Made by a program: the position numbers and the translations under genes. 64,000 bases of DNA, taken from Triglochin maritima. Its lineage: Eukaryota > Streptophyta > Magnoliopsida > Alismatales > Juncaginaceae. Location of the stretch: contig OY821777.1 in the NCBI GenBank assembly GCA_963682175.1, forward strand, positions 20,418,001 through 20,482,000, read 5' to 3'. Below, in pieces: positions 24,425-35,050 of the stretch. Below the pieces are notes generated by a model. The model had not been told where the DNA came from. It did no database searches and saw nothing but the letters and a program-made list of their open reading frames with translations. The first letter of the stretch is position 1, and every line of letters begins with the position of its first letter.

Positions 24425-25510
24425 AGGTGCCAGTCCAGACTCTTGTTTGGACGATTCGAGTGGATTTAACTTGTGTTTTGTAGTTTTTCTTTGTTTCAGA
24501 AGACTTGGAGTCGTCCATAGGAACGTCTGGAGAAGTTTTGAGTCAATCTGGGCACTTCAGACCGCTAATCAGCGGCCTGAGACCGCCAATTGGCGGTCTG
24601 GTAAGCTCTGTTTGCTCTCTTATTTCTTTGGTCGGTTTTCATAATTAATGTAGTGATCTGGGATTTAATTTGGCATGTTTTGACTTATAGTTTGTTCCCA
24701 GATCCATAATCAACCTCCTTTAAGCAACTTGGACCCTAAAACTCAAAGCAAAAGATTAGGCATTCTTGTTGTTTAGGTCATGCATCATGTATGTGACTTA
24801 GGCATTTAGATTGTCCTTTATCTTAGCTTTATTTTCTGTTGCTGAGAGCTGGCGTGAGGTACGCACCTTCTACTCTCATTCTTGCATTTCGTATGAACAT
24901 GCATTAGTTAGTAGGAAGTGCATTGAAACAAGTGTGAGTTGAGCGTTTTGTTTGGAGAGTTGATTGCTAGATTAGGACTCCAAAACGCTACTAAGGAGGG
25001 GCTGTCCCGTAAAAGATAAGGTGGGGGATTTCATCACCCTTTCCTTCGCCCCAAAAAACCACACTAATCAAGAGCCTAATTTTAAAATCAAGTAGACATT
25101 GGCCTTAAGGATTTCGGGCGCATTAGGAGAGTGATCCGGTCCCGACCGTCATGACCTGATCGGCGTTGCCCACTTTGTCGATAGTAGGAGAGACGAGATC
25201 CCCGGATCTTGGCTCACTTGTTGGGCTTTGTGGTCCTCGTTGTAGGGAGGTGAGGCGTGTTGAGGCCGTGTGACCTCGCAGTTAGGCGTCGTCTAGCTGT
25301 AAGGACCTATAGCGACCTTAGGATTGCTTGAGCCTTGTTTGCTTGTGTGCTTCTACCTGTACCCATCCGCCGTAGCATAAGGACTTCTTCCCTTCTCTCC
25401 TGAGTCATTTTTTCTCTCCTGTGTTCCCCCGTCTTCTCCTCTACGCACATTCTTTGTTAGAAAAAAAAAAGAAAGAAAAAGTTTTGTTTTGTGTGTGTGC
25501 ACCTTTGTGC
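24425..25510 (+). mobile_element. E2 leader with palindromes
   Basis: Non-coding leader between the primer site and gag. At 24560-24577 and 24580-24599 lie two palindromes of the U3 type; the second, AGACCGCCAATTGGCGGTCT, is perfect over 20 bp. A-rich sequence (25459-25480) precedes the gag ATG. Confidence 0.75.
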
Positions 25511-28500
25511 ATGCTTTCGTGGACACGAGACGAGAGTGGTCGTTTGACGAGGAGCGTTGTCAATCCGACTTCGATCATCGATTTCTCGACACCTTCCTCC
25601 TCTCGTGTCACACGCAGTCCGGGTTCAATGGCTGCTAATTTCCGTGAGGAGGAGCAGTTGCTGGACCCACCTGTTCGACCAGTGCTTCCAGTTGTCGTTC
25701 CCATACCTCTACGTGATCGATGCTACCCGAGCCGTACAGCTCTACCCTCATGCATCGTATTACCAGAGGCTAATGGGAATCATTTTGAGGTTAAGCCTCA
25801 ATTCATTTCCATGCTCCCTCATTTCACTGGGAAAGGTGACCCCTATATCTTTCTTAGGGAATTTGAGGAGGTCTGTGCTATGTTCAAGCTGCAACAACTT
25901 AGCACAGACTCCATCCATCTTAGGCTCATTCCTTTTGCACTAAAGGATGACGCCAAGAAGTGGTTGTACAGCAACCAGGCGAATTCCTTTAGGACTTGGG
26001 ATGAGTTTCAATCTGCATTCCTCAAGAAGTACTTTCCTAATCATCGGACTCAAAAATTGAGGAACGAAATCAATTCGTTCTATCAACATGAGACCGAACC
26101 ATTTCATGCATATCTTGAGAGGTTCAAAGAACTACTATCCTCGTGCCCTCACCATGGCATTGAGTTGTGGCGTCTTTGTCAGATTGTGTATGAGGGTCTT
26201 TACATCCCGTCCAGAACGCTCCTTGAGTCCATGTGTCAAGGAGAGTTCTTGGGAAAGGATGAAAGGGAGGCATGGGCCTTCCTAGAAGACCTCGCGGAGA
26301 AAACCATGCAATGGGAGAGTGTGAGGGAACCACCTGCATCATCTAGTATAGGAGCGAGGATCGCGAATGCAAACTCAACTAGATCGGGTGCCGCATTTGC
26401 TATCGATACCACTACGGCCACCGAGGCACGCATGGCGGCCTTAATGCGCCGTATGGATTCGATTGAGCTCCAAAACCAACAAGGTGCACCTCACATGTCC
26501 ACATCTGGTCCAGTTCCTTGTCATTCATGTGGTAGGATAGGTCATGTAGAGAGCGAGTGTGAGTCCATTCCTCCTGAGATGGAGCGTGTCAACGTCATTT
26601 ATGACAGAGCTAGGAATGACCCATACTCATCATCTTATAATCCTGGATGGAGGAACCACCCTAATTTTTCATGGAAGCAAACTAATGCCCCGGGTGGTCC
26701 TCCAAACTCTTCTAGACCACCTTACCAATCACACCAACCTCCCATGCATGCACATTCCTATCAACCACCCCAAGCACAAACCACCAATCAATCGGGTTTC
26801 CTAAATTCCAATAATATGGAAACCCGATTCAATTCGCTTGAGACCTTGACTCGTGGACTTGAAAACTCAATGAAAAATTTTATGTCTACCACGAGTCAAG
26901 TTCTCACTTCAAATCAGCAGACCATCAAATCTCTAGAGCTTCAGATGGGCCAATTGACTCAGTCTGTACATGAAAGAGAGAGAGGGTCTTTTCCTAGCCA
27001 GCCTGAGGCTAACCCCCGCATGTACCAACAACAACAAACGCAAAATGAGAATGTGGTACTTCGGGGGAGGCAAGTGAACCATGTGGAGGAACCTGTTCAC
27101 CATGTCAATTCCATTGTAACCTTAAGGAATGGAAAACAGGTTGACAATCACATTTCCTTGCCACACCCACCACCATCTATGCAGCCCCTCAGTGGGAATG
27201 GTGGTGAAGAAGAAGCTGAGGGTGAGGGTAATACACCAAAGCTTTCTTCTCAGGCACACCAGAAAACCTACCTGCCAAAAGCTCCTTATCCAAGTAGGTT
27301 AAACAAAAAGCAGAGTGACAACATGGACAAGATATTAGAGGTATTTAAGCAAGTGAAGGTTAACATCCCCTTGTTGGATGTCATCCAACAAATACCTCAA
27401 TATGCCAAAGTGTTGAAGGATCTCTGCACAACCAAGAGGAAGACCAATGTTCCTAAGAAAGCATTCTTGGCTGCAAATATCAGCTCACTTTTGTCCAATC
27501 CTACCTACACAAAATACAAGGACCCTGGGTGTCCTACTATTCAGTGTACGATAGGGGACACTAGATTGAGAAATGTTTTGCTTGATTTAGGATCAGCGGT
27601 CAACCTCCTCCCATTCTCTGTTTATCAACAGTTGAACTTGGGAGAATTGAAACCAACTAAGATCACCCTCCAACTGGCGGATAGATCCATTCGTATTCCC
27701 ATGGGGATTATCGAGGACGTGCTTATCAAAGTTGGAGATTTTATATTTCCAATCGATTTTGTTGTCCTCGATACCAATCCTGTTGCGAACACCCACTCTC
27801 AAATACCTTTGATTTTGGGTAGACCATTTCTGGCAACTTCCAATGCCTTGATTAATTGTCGAAATGGTCTCATGAAGCTCTCATTCGGTAGCATGAGTGC
27901 CGAGTTTCATGTGTTCAACTCTGGTAGGCAACAGGAACCCATGGATAAACCTTTAAATCTAAATCTCATCCACCAATTGGAGAAAGCACCACAGAATCAA
28001 CGAACACCCCTAACCCCAATGCAACCCATTGAGAATGTTCGTGGGCCCAGCGAAAACTCATTGCCTGTCTTCGCAATGCAACAGAGTGAGCTGGCCTCGA
28101 ACATGAATGTCCAAAGGGAGTGTTCGTTGCATGATTCAGTTGAGAGTACTAGTGAGAGTGAGACACCTCATCATATGCCTATACCAGAAGGTGTCTCTAC
28201 CTCATGTCCCATGGCCATTGAGCCATTTGAGCTTCATATTGACTCCAACAAGGACCCACCTATGACCGAGCTTATGCTTGATGATCTAAACGATGGTGGG
28301 AGGTCCTTGTTGGATGACTTGGGGAGAAGCCCCATTCTTAGTGATGCAAGTCTGCTGCATCCATCGAATGAGCCTGAGGAACTCATTCCGATGCACCCGC
28401 CTATTGGTTGGAGGGTTTTCTTCGATGAGCAATTAAACCCTAGTGAGGCAACACAACTTCATTCTTTGTTGCCCACACCCAGCCAATATCATGAGGGGTT

Positions 28501-28618
28501 CGAGCCTTTCAGCTTTGACCTTTCACCCCTCATGACACCTCAGAGTACCAGTGGAGTTTGCCCATCTCGGCAAGTCTCTGGTCCTCATGACTTGATGTTC
28601 TCATTTGATGTTCCTTGA
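25511..28618 (+). CDS. Gag-protease polyprotein of E2 (intact, no reverse transcriptase)
   Basis: An open frame of 1035 codons. The frame is open from 25421, but the first ATG is at 25511, matching the start in E1. Order: short N-terminus; Retrotrans_gag capsid region at about residues 95-245 (ALKDDAKKWLY, FLKKYFPNH); CCHC zinc knuckle CHSCGRIGHVESEC at about 337-350; Gln/Pro/Asn-rich linker; retroviral-type aspartic protease-like domain with LLDLGSAVN at about 690 and ILGRPFLAT at about 768; Ser/Pro/acid-rich tail of about 220 residues with no known domain. DLG replaces the canonical D-T/S-G, as is common in Athila-type proteins. Gag would form virus-like particles and the protease-like domain might process it. 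It ends without pol, so it is non-autonomous. Lack of stops fits its recent insertion. Confidence 0.92.
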   Translation: MLSWTRDESGRLTRSVVNPTSIIDFSTPSSSRVTRSPGSMAANFREEEQLLDPPVRPVLPVVVPIPLRDRCYPSRTALPSCIVLPEANGNHFEVKPQFISMLPHFTGKGDPYIFLREFEEVCAMFKLQQLSTDSIHLRLIPFALKDDAKKWLYSNQANSFRTWDEFQSAFLKKYFPNHRTQKLRNEINSFYQHETEPFHAYLERFKELLSSCPHHGIELWRLCQIVYEGLYIPSRTLLESMCQGEFLGKDEREAWAFLEDLAEKTMQWESVREPPASSSIGARIANANSTRSGAAFAIDTTTATEARMAALMRRMDSIELQNQQGAPHMSTSGPVPCHSCGRIGHVESECESIPPEMERVNVIYDRARNDPYSSSYNPGWRNHPNFSWKQTNAPGGPPNSSRPPYQSHQPPMHAHSYQPPQAQTTNQSGFLNSNNMETRFNSLETLTRGLENSMKNFMSTTSQVLTSNQQTIKSLELQMGQLTQSVHERERGSFPSQPEANPRMYQQQQTQNENVVLRGRQVNHVEEPVHHVNSIVTLRNGKQVDNHISLPHPPPSMQPLSGNGGEEEAEGEGNTPKLSSQAHQKTYLPKAPYPSRLNKKQSDNMDKILEVFKQVKVNIPLLDVIQQIPQYAKVLKDLCTTKRKTNVPKKAFLAANISSLLSNPTYTKYKDPGCPTIQCTIGDTRLRNVLLDLGSAVNLLPFSVYQQLNLGELKPTKITLQLADRSIRIPMGIIEDVLIKVGDFIFPIDFVVLDTNPVANTHSQIPLILGRPFLATSNALINCRNGLMKLSFGSMSAEFHVFNSGRQQEPMDKPLNLNLIHQLEKAPQNQRTPLTPMQPIENVRGPSENSLPVFAMQQSELASNMNVQRECSLHDSVESTSESETPHHMPIPEGVSTSCPMAIEPFELHIDSNKDPPMTELMLDDLNDGGRSLLDDLGRSPILSDASLLHPSNEPEELIPMHPPIGWRVFFDEQLNPSEATQLHSLLPTPSQYHEGFEPFSFDLSPLMTPQSTSGVCPSRQVSGPHDLMFSFDVP

Positions 28619-30202
28619 CCAAATGATTATGAGAATATCTTGGGTGATGTGTATATCTTGTAAAAAAAAGAAAAAAAACAAAAAAACAACAAAAAAAGTG
28701 TGTAATAAAAGACTCCTTCAGTGAGCATCGATTGTTGTGGGCCCCAACCCTTGTGTACTTGGGCCCAATTTCTTCACGTATTTATCTCCCTTCTTCAGCT
28801 TCTCACAGGTTTTGAGGGAATTTGGGTTTGTGTCCATCAACATGACCCTGAAAGTCCCTTTGTACTTCATGTTGGTGAGATCTTTCCTTTTTCATGCATG
28901 TATCCATGTAGTATCTTGTTCACATTCATTGAGGACAATGCATGAAGTAGGTGTGGGGGGTGTTTTACGTGTGTACATAGTCGAGTCTTTTTCCTTTGGT
29001 TTTATTTTCTTTTGTTTGCATCGTTAGGGTCATGTTAGTGTGCCGCATTTAATATCGATATATCTGCTTGCCATGATCCTTGGGTGACTTGTCTTCTTTT
29101 GCTTGCCGAGTGCTTTAAAATTTTCACATTTCTTTCAAAATCTTCATGTGTTTGCGAAAGAAAATGTTTTTTTGGGTTTTGCGTGTGTTTAGCATGTGCA
29201 AAACCGTTGAGAGGCAAAGTAAAAAGAAAGCTCCCAAAATTGTCTTGAACTTGATGCATTAGGATTTCTAGTTTACTGGCTTTAGGTCTTATCTAGTCGT
29301 GAGGATGCACCCCGGTTTTCCCTCGGGGGGGCGTGTAATCATAGGGTTTCAGTACTCAAACATTTAAATAAGTCCACCCTGAACCTAGTGAGTAAATAAT
29401 TCGTGTCTGTTAGTATAAGGAAATTTGTCGTAGTCAAGGGCCCTTAATCTCTTTTTGTGAAACTTAAGTGTAGGGGTTTTGGTTCCCATGTAGATAAATA
29501 AATGGTGTTCTCTCTTCTCGCACGGCTCCTATCACTCGGGAAAGTAAGTCTGAGGGGACTTTGTGCCTGGTGCTTTCGAGTCATCTGACTTGGGATGCAC
29601 CGACCGAACTCCCGTTACACGGGTGGTAGGGATCGCCCTATGTGGAGATTTGGGGGAAGGTGTACGTGATAGTGTAAGTCCTCATAGGCAATGATGCACG
29701 AAACCTGACCCTGGGAGAATCAAACACCAACAAATAAAATGCTCCAAAGAAAAAGAAACAAAAAAGAAAAAAAAAGTCAAATAACAACCAAAATGGACTT
29801 TACACATTGTATCACATTCAGAAGTTAAGGTTGCCCATGTCTTTCACTTAATTCCTTAGTTAACTCTCACGAATAAGTCATTAGGCTAGGTGTGTGGACT
29901 GATTACATATATAGAGTCGACCCGTAGTATTACCGCGTCCCATGATCAACAAAATAAGTCCAACGAGTCGTGTATCTAGATTGATTAATGCATCTTGTTC
30001 GGATTTTGTGGGTATATCCGCTGAAAACCCTCAGGAGACAACACTCCTCCTCCTGGGTGACAAGGAGGTTTACCGGCTTTATGCACGTGCTAAGTGCAAC
30101 CGTGATTCCTACGAAAGTGAGTTAGGATTTCTTGTTTTTTCGTATGCTTTTCTCTTTCTTTGTTTTGCTCGGGACTAGCAAAAGTTAGGTGTGGGGGTAT
30201 TT
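28619..30202 (+). mobile_element. E2 3' non-coding region with two polypurine tracts
   Basis: No supported coding frame. Just after gag comes an A-rich low-complexity stretch (28661-28700). At 28927-28960 is the conserved block CATTGAGGACAATG, then a spacer, then GTGTGGGGGG. The terminal polypurine tract, GGTGTGGGGGTATT, abuts the 3' LTR at about 30189-30202. The region would hold pol or env in an autonomous Athila element. Confidence 0.75.
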
Positions 30203-31616
30203 GATTGACATCATTTCATGCTTATATTTGTATCTTATATCCATTATCTTTCACCTAAACAATGCTATGTCACGAGTTTTATGTTTAGTTTTCAGGAATA
30301 AATAGGTTTGAAGAGATGAAGGATAAAAAGACCCAAAAGATGGGAAAAAGGACTGAATTGTAAGATCTGGGGACCAAGATGCAAGGAAGAAGAACCTGAT
30401 TGCAAGACAGAAGGACCTAAGAGCAAAATAGAATACTCCTCACCATCATGGGGAGTATTTTGGCAATTCTATTCGGGTCGGAGCTCCAACATGCAAACTA
30501 GATGCATCAAATACCAACAAAGCCTTCTTGAAAAGCCCACAAGAAATTCCAGAGCGATCCGGACACTGTAGACCGCTAATTAGCGGTCCAAGACCGCTAA
30601 TTGGCGGTCACTTTTGGCCCAAATGCACTCAAATTGCTCCAGAACATGTATTAGAGGATGTTTAGGCTATGTGTGGTATCTGTTTAGTCCCACATCGGGG
30701 GATTGTCCCGGATTAGGTTTTTCCATGCCTATAAATAGAACTCTTCACCTCCTTTTGTAATGACTCCATATTTTAAGTGGCTATTCTTCCTACTAGAAGT
30801 GAGGCCTTGAAGCACACACTAAAGTAGGAGGATGCTACTTTTAATGTGAGTCATTTTATCAATAAAGTTTTGTGTTTCTTTCATTGTTTGTTTTATGCTC
30901 CTTTTATTGTTTATGAATGTTTTAGTTTAATCGTCTTTTAATTCTAGCTTAGTTTTAATATGCTTTCTTTCCATAGTTTAATAATTAGTGTAATGTTTAG
31001 TGAGTAGTTTCATCCCCTTTGGGGGGTGGAGTAGATGTACATACATGCATTAGAGAATGGGATGAATGCTTTAATTTCAATGTGTTGATTAAACATGAAT
31101 GTATGCTTGCTTGTTTAGGATAGAATTTATAACTTGATGAGTTTTGCCAAAATGATTAGACACCTCTCATGCTTGTTTAGGTTCTGAAATAAACAACTTG
31201 CATATGTAAATGTTAATCAACCAAGTTGGTGAATAGATTGATAGGTTTTGCCATAACATTTAGACACTTCGTATGCTTGATAAACACCACCTTCATGTGC
31301 TTAAAGAATGTATTCTACACCCACCTCTTTGCTTGTGTGCACTCACTCCACCCCTTAGGGGTTTTCCATTCCTGAAATTCCAGCACTTCTATTTTGTTCT
31401 TAGCTTAGTTTTTATTTGATCGTTTATTTCTTTGTTTCGCATTTCGTACTTCTTAGCGTAGTTTAGTGTAGAGTAGCGTAACCAACTCTCTTCTCCATTA
31501 TTTTCGCCACTTGATTTCGTGCAAACAAGAGGCTGCTCACCTCCCTGAGGACGACCCGTACTTGCCACCGCTTCATCGCGGTCGTGCACTTGCAGTTTAA
31601 AATAAAACGTTCAACA
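30203..31616 (+). repeat. E2 3' LTR
   Basis: 1414 bp, collinear with the 5' LTR (offset 7216). USE-like motif at 30688-30698, TATA box at 30731-30738, palindromes at 30572-30589 and 30593-30610. Followed by the target duplication GCTCG. Confidence 0.95.
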
Positions 31617-31629
31617 GCTCGCTCTCAGA

Positions 31630-32178
31630 CTAAACGAATGCAACAATTTCATTCCTAATCCTCATAGTCTTATGGTTGGGGAAATATTTTTTCAGGAATA
31701 CTTGAACAAACTCAGCCCAACTCCTAATAGATCTTTCGGCTAGACTATATAGCCATTTCTTAGCGTCGTCCTTTAGTGCTAGAGGCACGAATTTCAGACG
31801 CACTGCCTCCTCAAGGATATGCTGGTATTGCATAAGAGAGCAGATTTCCTCAAATTCTCTAAGGAAGAGATATGGGTCTTCCCTAGAGGTGAACTTAGGC
31901 AACATACTCATGTATTGTGCCTTAAGTTCGAAGTCGCGACCCGATATGGTGGGCATAACGATGCACGATGGTTGAGCAGCCATCGCTGGATAGCATCGAT
32001 CCCTCAGAGTTATAGGTTGTGCAACCGGCGGGTCCACTACGTTCTCACCCATTGGATCCGGGTGAGGTGGTGCAGCAGGTGGATCCAGACTGGAATCTAG
32101 ATGAACTCGTGAGAGTCGATTACTCAAGTCCCGAATCCAAATCTGAGTGCACCGGGTTGAATCAATTTTTGAATTCAA
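31630..32178 (-). pseudogene. B-element gag, upstream part
   Basis: The minus-strand frame opens at an ATG at 32176-32178 and runs 182 codons to a stop at 31630, 13 bp before E2. It carries the N-terminus and most of the Retrotrans_gag capsid region (ALKDDAKKWLY, FLKKYFPNHKT), about half identical to the A-family gag. The matching downstream part resumes at 22986. The stop falls where A gag reads through, so gag was possibly already broken before or decayed after the insertion. Confidence 0.85.
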
Positions 32179-33478
32179 ATTCGGAATTTAAATTCCAAAT
32201 TTAATTTCAAGAATTAATTACAATTTTTTTTCGTTTTATTTTTTTATATTTTTTTTATTTATTTTTTTTTCAAAAGGGAAACAAACAATAGAATGGGGAA
32301 AGATGAGAAAGGAATCCTAATCTAGAGAATTTAGGTGAGAAGAGAAAGAAGACTCAGATGAGAAGGGAAACCTAACTCTAAAGATAGAAAGAGGGTTGGT
32401 CAGAAAATTCCTAAGAAAGCACGGTTCAAACAATCCTATACCTAGTGTCGCTTAGATCTAGACGACTCCTAACTGGTTGAGTCGAATTGATTCGCTTGAT
32501 TCACCTCCCTCACTAATCAAACCAACTTGGTCAGGCCGTGTATAGCTAGTGGGGGCGCTTCCGACAGAGTCGGTGCCAATTAGACAACCACTTCGCTTGG
32601 AAGACTTACGTCAACACAAAAACACTTTCTAGACACCAAATTAAATTCAATCGGCTTCAGGTCATAGCAAGTCAAACCAATTCTTCTCCTTAATTGAGTC
32701 TGAGTCCTTAGGGGCCAATGTCTAATTGATTTTAAGTTTAAGGCTTAGGTGACACTCTAGGATTGTGATTTGTGGGCCACGGAAGGGTGATGAAATCCCC
32801 ACCGTATCTTTGCCTACGGAGTTGCCCTTAAGATAGTTTAACTTAGATCTAACAAAGATAGTCAAACAATGGTCTTTAGAGGGGGGAATTGCAAGGTTGT
32901 ATGCAAACTAGATTATATGCTTAAATGCATTCGATAAAAACCGTGATACGTACCTTGCCTCCAGCACTCTTCAACAAGAATTAATTTGCAAGAATTTAGC
33001 AAGAATAATGCAAACAAAACAATATATGATGCATGCACTAAGTTCTTCTAGTTTTGCCAATTTTTAGGTCAGAGTTGAATTATTGCAATTTATGGAATTT
33101 TGCCCTACACATGCAGTTCTACGAAAAGGAAATTTTCTGAAAATAGAAATTACGAGGAAAAAGGCAACAAAAGTTACCTACGCAATGCTCAGTCGGGTTC
33201 ACCGCCCGCTCTCGAAATTTCAGTAGCTTCACGCGTCCACCCAGAGATGGTGCTAACCCCAGAAAAGTTTGAAGCCCAGACGCTTCAGGTGTGCGGCGAT
33301 TCCGCCGCAGGTTGCTCTTCGTATGGGGCGATTCCGCCGCCCTTGTTGCTCAGACTGCGTTCAGATTTCGCCGCGCGCTCTGTTGTCTCCTGAAACACAA
33401 ACCCAAATACTTAGATCGCGTACAAGATAAACAGAACAGAATCGAAATCAACAAAAAACAAAATCTGCGTCGCCTCTC
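32179..33478 (-). mobile_element. B-element leader
   Basis: Non-coding. A T-rich low-complexity stretch at 32221-32275 lies just upstream of gag. Palindromes GCGGCGATTCCGCCGC (33293-33308) and GGGCGATTCCGCCGCCC (33326-33342) sit about 140-190 bp downstream of the primer site. They repeat the motif found upstream of the TATA box in the B LTR. Confidence 0.75.
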
Positions 33479-33498
33479 CGGCAACGGCGCAAAAAACT
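33479..33498 (-). other. B-element primer binding site (tRNA-Asp), one base deleted
   Basis: The minus strand reads TTTTGCGCCGTTGCCGGAGA, the tRNA-Asp complement with one G missing in the TGGCGCC start. It lies directly inside the 5' LTR. Confidence 0.75.
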
Positions 33499-34722
33499 TG
33501 ATGAGAATTAAATTTATACCGCAAGTGCACGGCGTCAATGAAAACGTGGCAAATACGGGTCGAACACAAGGAGGGAGAGATTTGTTATTTGTGTGATTTC
33601 GATTAAGGGAAAGGAAGAGGAAGAAGAATAAATTTGGTTTTGAGATTTTTGGGTTTTAGTTATTTTAAGCAAGAAACAAAAACAATTAAAATTAAAGCAA
33701 GAACAAAGAAGTGAATTCCGTTGGGTGGAGGTTTAGATTTAAGGTTTAGATTAGAGAATTCTGAAACTTATAATAAATCACATTAGTTATAAAGCATTAC
33801 ATGATAAATGATTTAACATAAACTCAAGTAATCAAAACATACTAATACGAAATTAAAATAATAACTTTTATTCTCTTCTCATCACCCTAAATCCGTCACC
33901 CCCACCCTTTGGAAAGAGTTAGAAACTCATGGAGGGAGGAAGAAGGGGTCCTAGAGGCATTACAAAAGAAAAGTAAAAACAAGATATAAAAGACAGAATT
34001 TTATTACTAAAATAAAGACAAATAAAAACAACAACTAAAAACTAGGTCTAAGGCCAAGGACCCTTCTACCATCGTTCTCGGCGCTATTTATAGCCGATAC
34101 AAGGAATCCCAATATATAAATGGAACGTACACGCGTCAATACAGCATTGGTAAAAATTTGAGCACACGGATCGACTTTTGTGCGGCTAAATCGCCGCAAT
34201 TTGTACATGAGGTGCGGCGGAATCGCCACCTTTTTGGCTCGGATTCGATCCCGATTTTTCCTGTGTGTTTATGGTATGATTTGATCCTCCTTTGCGCGTC
34301 TGGATTGATTCTTTCCATTCTTTTGAGCTCCGAATTAATTCCTTTATATATATGGAGATTCACATTGATTTTTCTTTAGATTTTCTCCATAATAATAAAA
34401 GCTACTCGTGATTTGCAATTAGGTCCTTGACTTTTTGCAATTAAGTCCCCGGCTACTTTTGTGCTTAAGTCTTTGTTCTTTTTGTAATTAGATCTTGAAT
34501 GCTTTTATGCTTGGATACATTTCCATTTGTAACCTGATAAACTTGAACTTGGTCTTTATGATAGAAATGTGTCTTTTGCACGCGTTTATGCTCGAGATGT
34601 GGGTAAATTGCATTCAGGTCCCTGTATTCTGTAAATAAGACTAAACACATACCTTAGTAGCATTTATTGATGTAAAAGTAATTTAAATGAAAGACATATG
34701 ATGAAATGTATGTAATGCATCA
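33499..34722 (-). repeat. B-element 5' LTR
   Basis: 1224 bp. The TATA complement TATTTATA is at 34085-34092. Upstream on the sense strand lie palindromic GCGGC/GCCGC (34182-34197) and GGTGCGGCGGAATCGCCACC (34211-34230), 90-140 bp from TATA. Confidence 0.9.
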
Positions 34723-34727
34723 ACTAC

Positions 34728-35050
34728 ATTGGTAATAATTAAGATTAGATTGATTAAATCATCAAAACATAGATTAAGGCCAAAATGCCAACAATCTCCC
34801 TTTTTTTATGATGGCAACCTATATCTTAATACTTTGAAATTTTTAGATGCAAACTATGCATATAAATGCTCCCCCTATGGATGTGCATAGTTTTTGTTCA
34901 ATTTGTACTCAAATTTCAAGTTATCCCCTAATAATCTCTCTGCCTTTGACATCTATCAAAAATATCTCTCTTTTGGATTTGACATGGAGTTTTTATCTCT
35001 CCCCCGAAATGCTTGTAATAAAGTTGCTCCCCCTAAATTTTTCACTCCAT
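34728..35050 (-). mobile_element. SIRE-like U3 end, polypurine tract and 3' non-coding region
   Basis: 34728-34793 is the terminal 66 bp of the 3' LTR (sense strand TGTTGGC). Beyond it is an AAAGGGAGAT-type polypurine tract and a 3' untranslated region with GGGGGAGCA motifs, typical of SIRE-like Copia elements. Gag is joined almost directly to this region, which marks the deletion of pol. Confidence 0.75.

Larger units (their letters stand above)
22987..31616 (+). mobile_element. E2: young complete A-family Gypsy element, gag-pro only
   Basis: Both LTRs are exactly 1414 bp and differ at about 7 positions by eye (about 0.5%). A perfect target duplication GCTCG (22982-22986 and 31617-31621) lies within the gag of the B element. 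Order: 5' LTR, tRNA-Asp primer site, 1.1-kb leader, intact gag-protease ORF, 1.6-kb 3' non-coding region, polypurine tract, 3' LTR. The 5.8-kb interior has no reverse transcriptase, RNase H or integrase, so movement must have relied on enzymes from another element. It is the innermost and youngest insertion of the nest. Confidence 0.95.
18669..34722 (-). mobile_element. B-family Gypsy element, gag-pro only, carrying E2
   Basis: LTRs of 1223 bp (18669-19891) and 1224 bp (33499-34722) begin TGATGAG and end GCATCA. Target duplication ACTAC is at 18664-18668 and 34723-34727. Removing the nested E2 leaves about 7.4 kb. The minus strand holds leader, gag with a zinc knuckle, and a protease-like domain; reverse transcriptase and integrase are absent. 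The LTRs differ at about 25 sites by eye (about 2%). Confidence 0.9.

Noticed and set aside
25441..25704. Minus-strand ORF opposite the E2 gag start
   Set aside because: Shadow of the gag coding strand.
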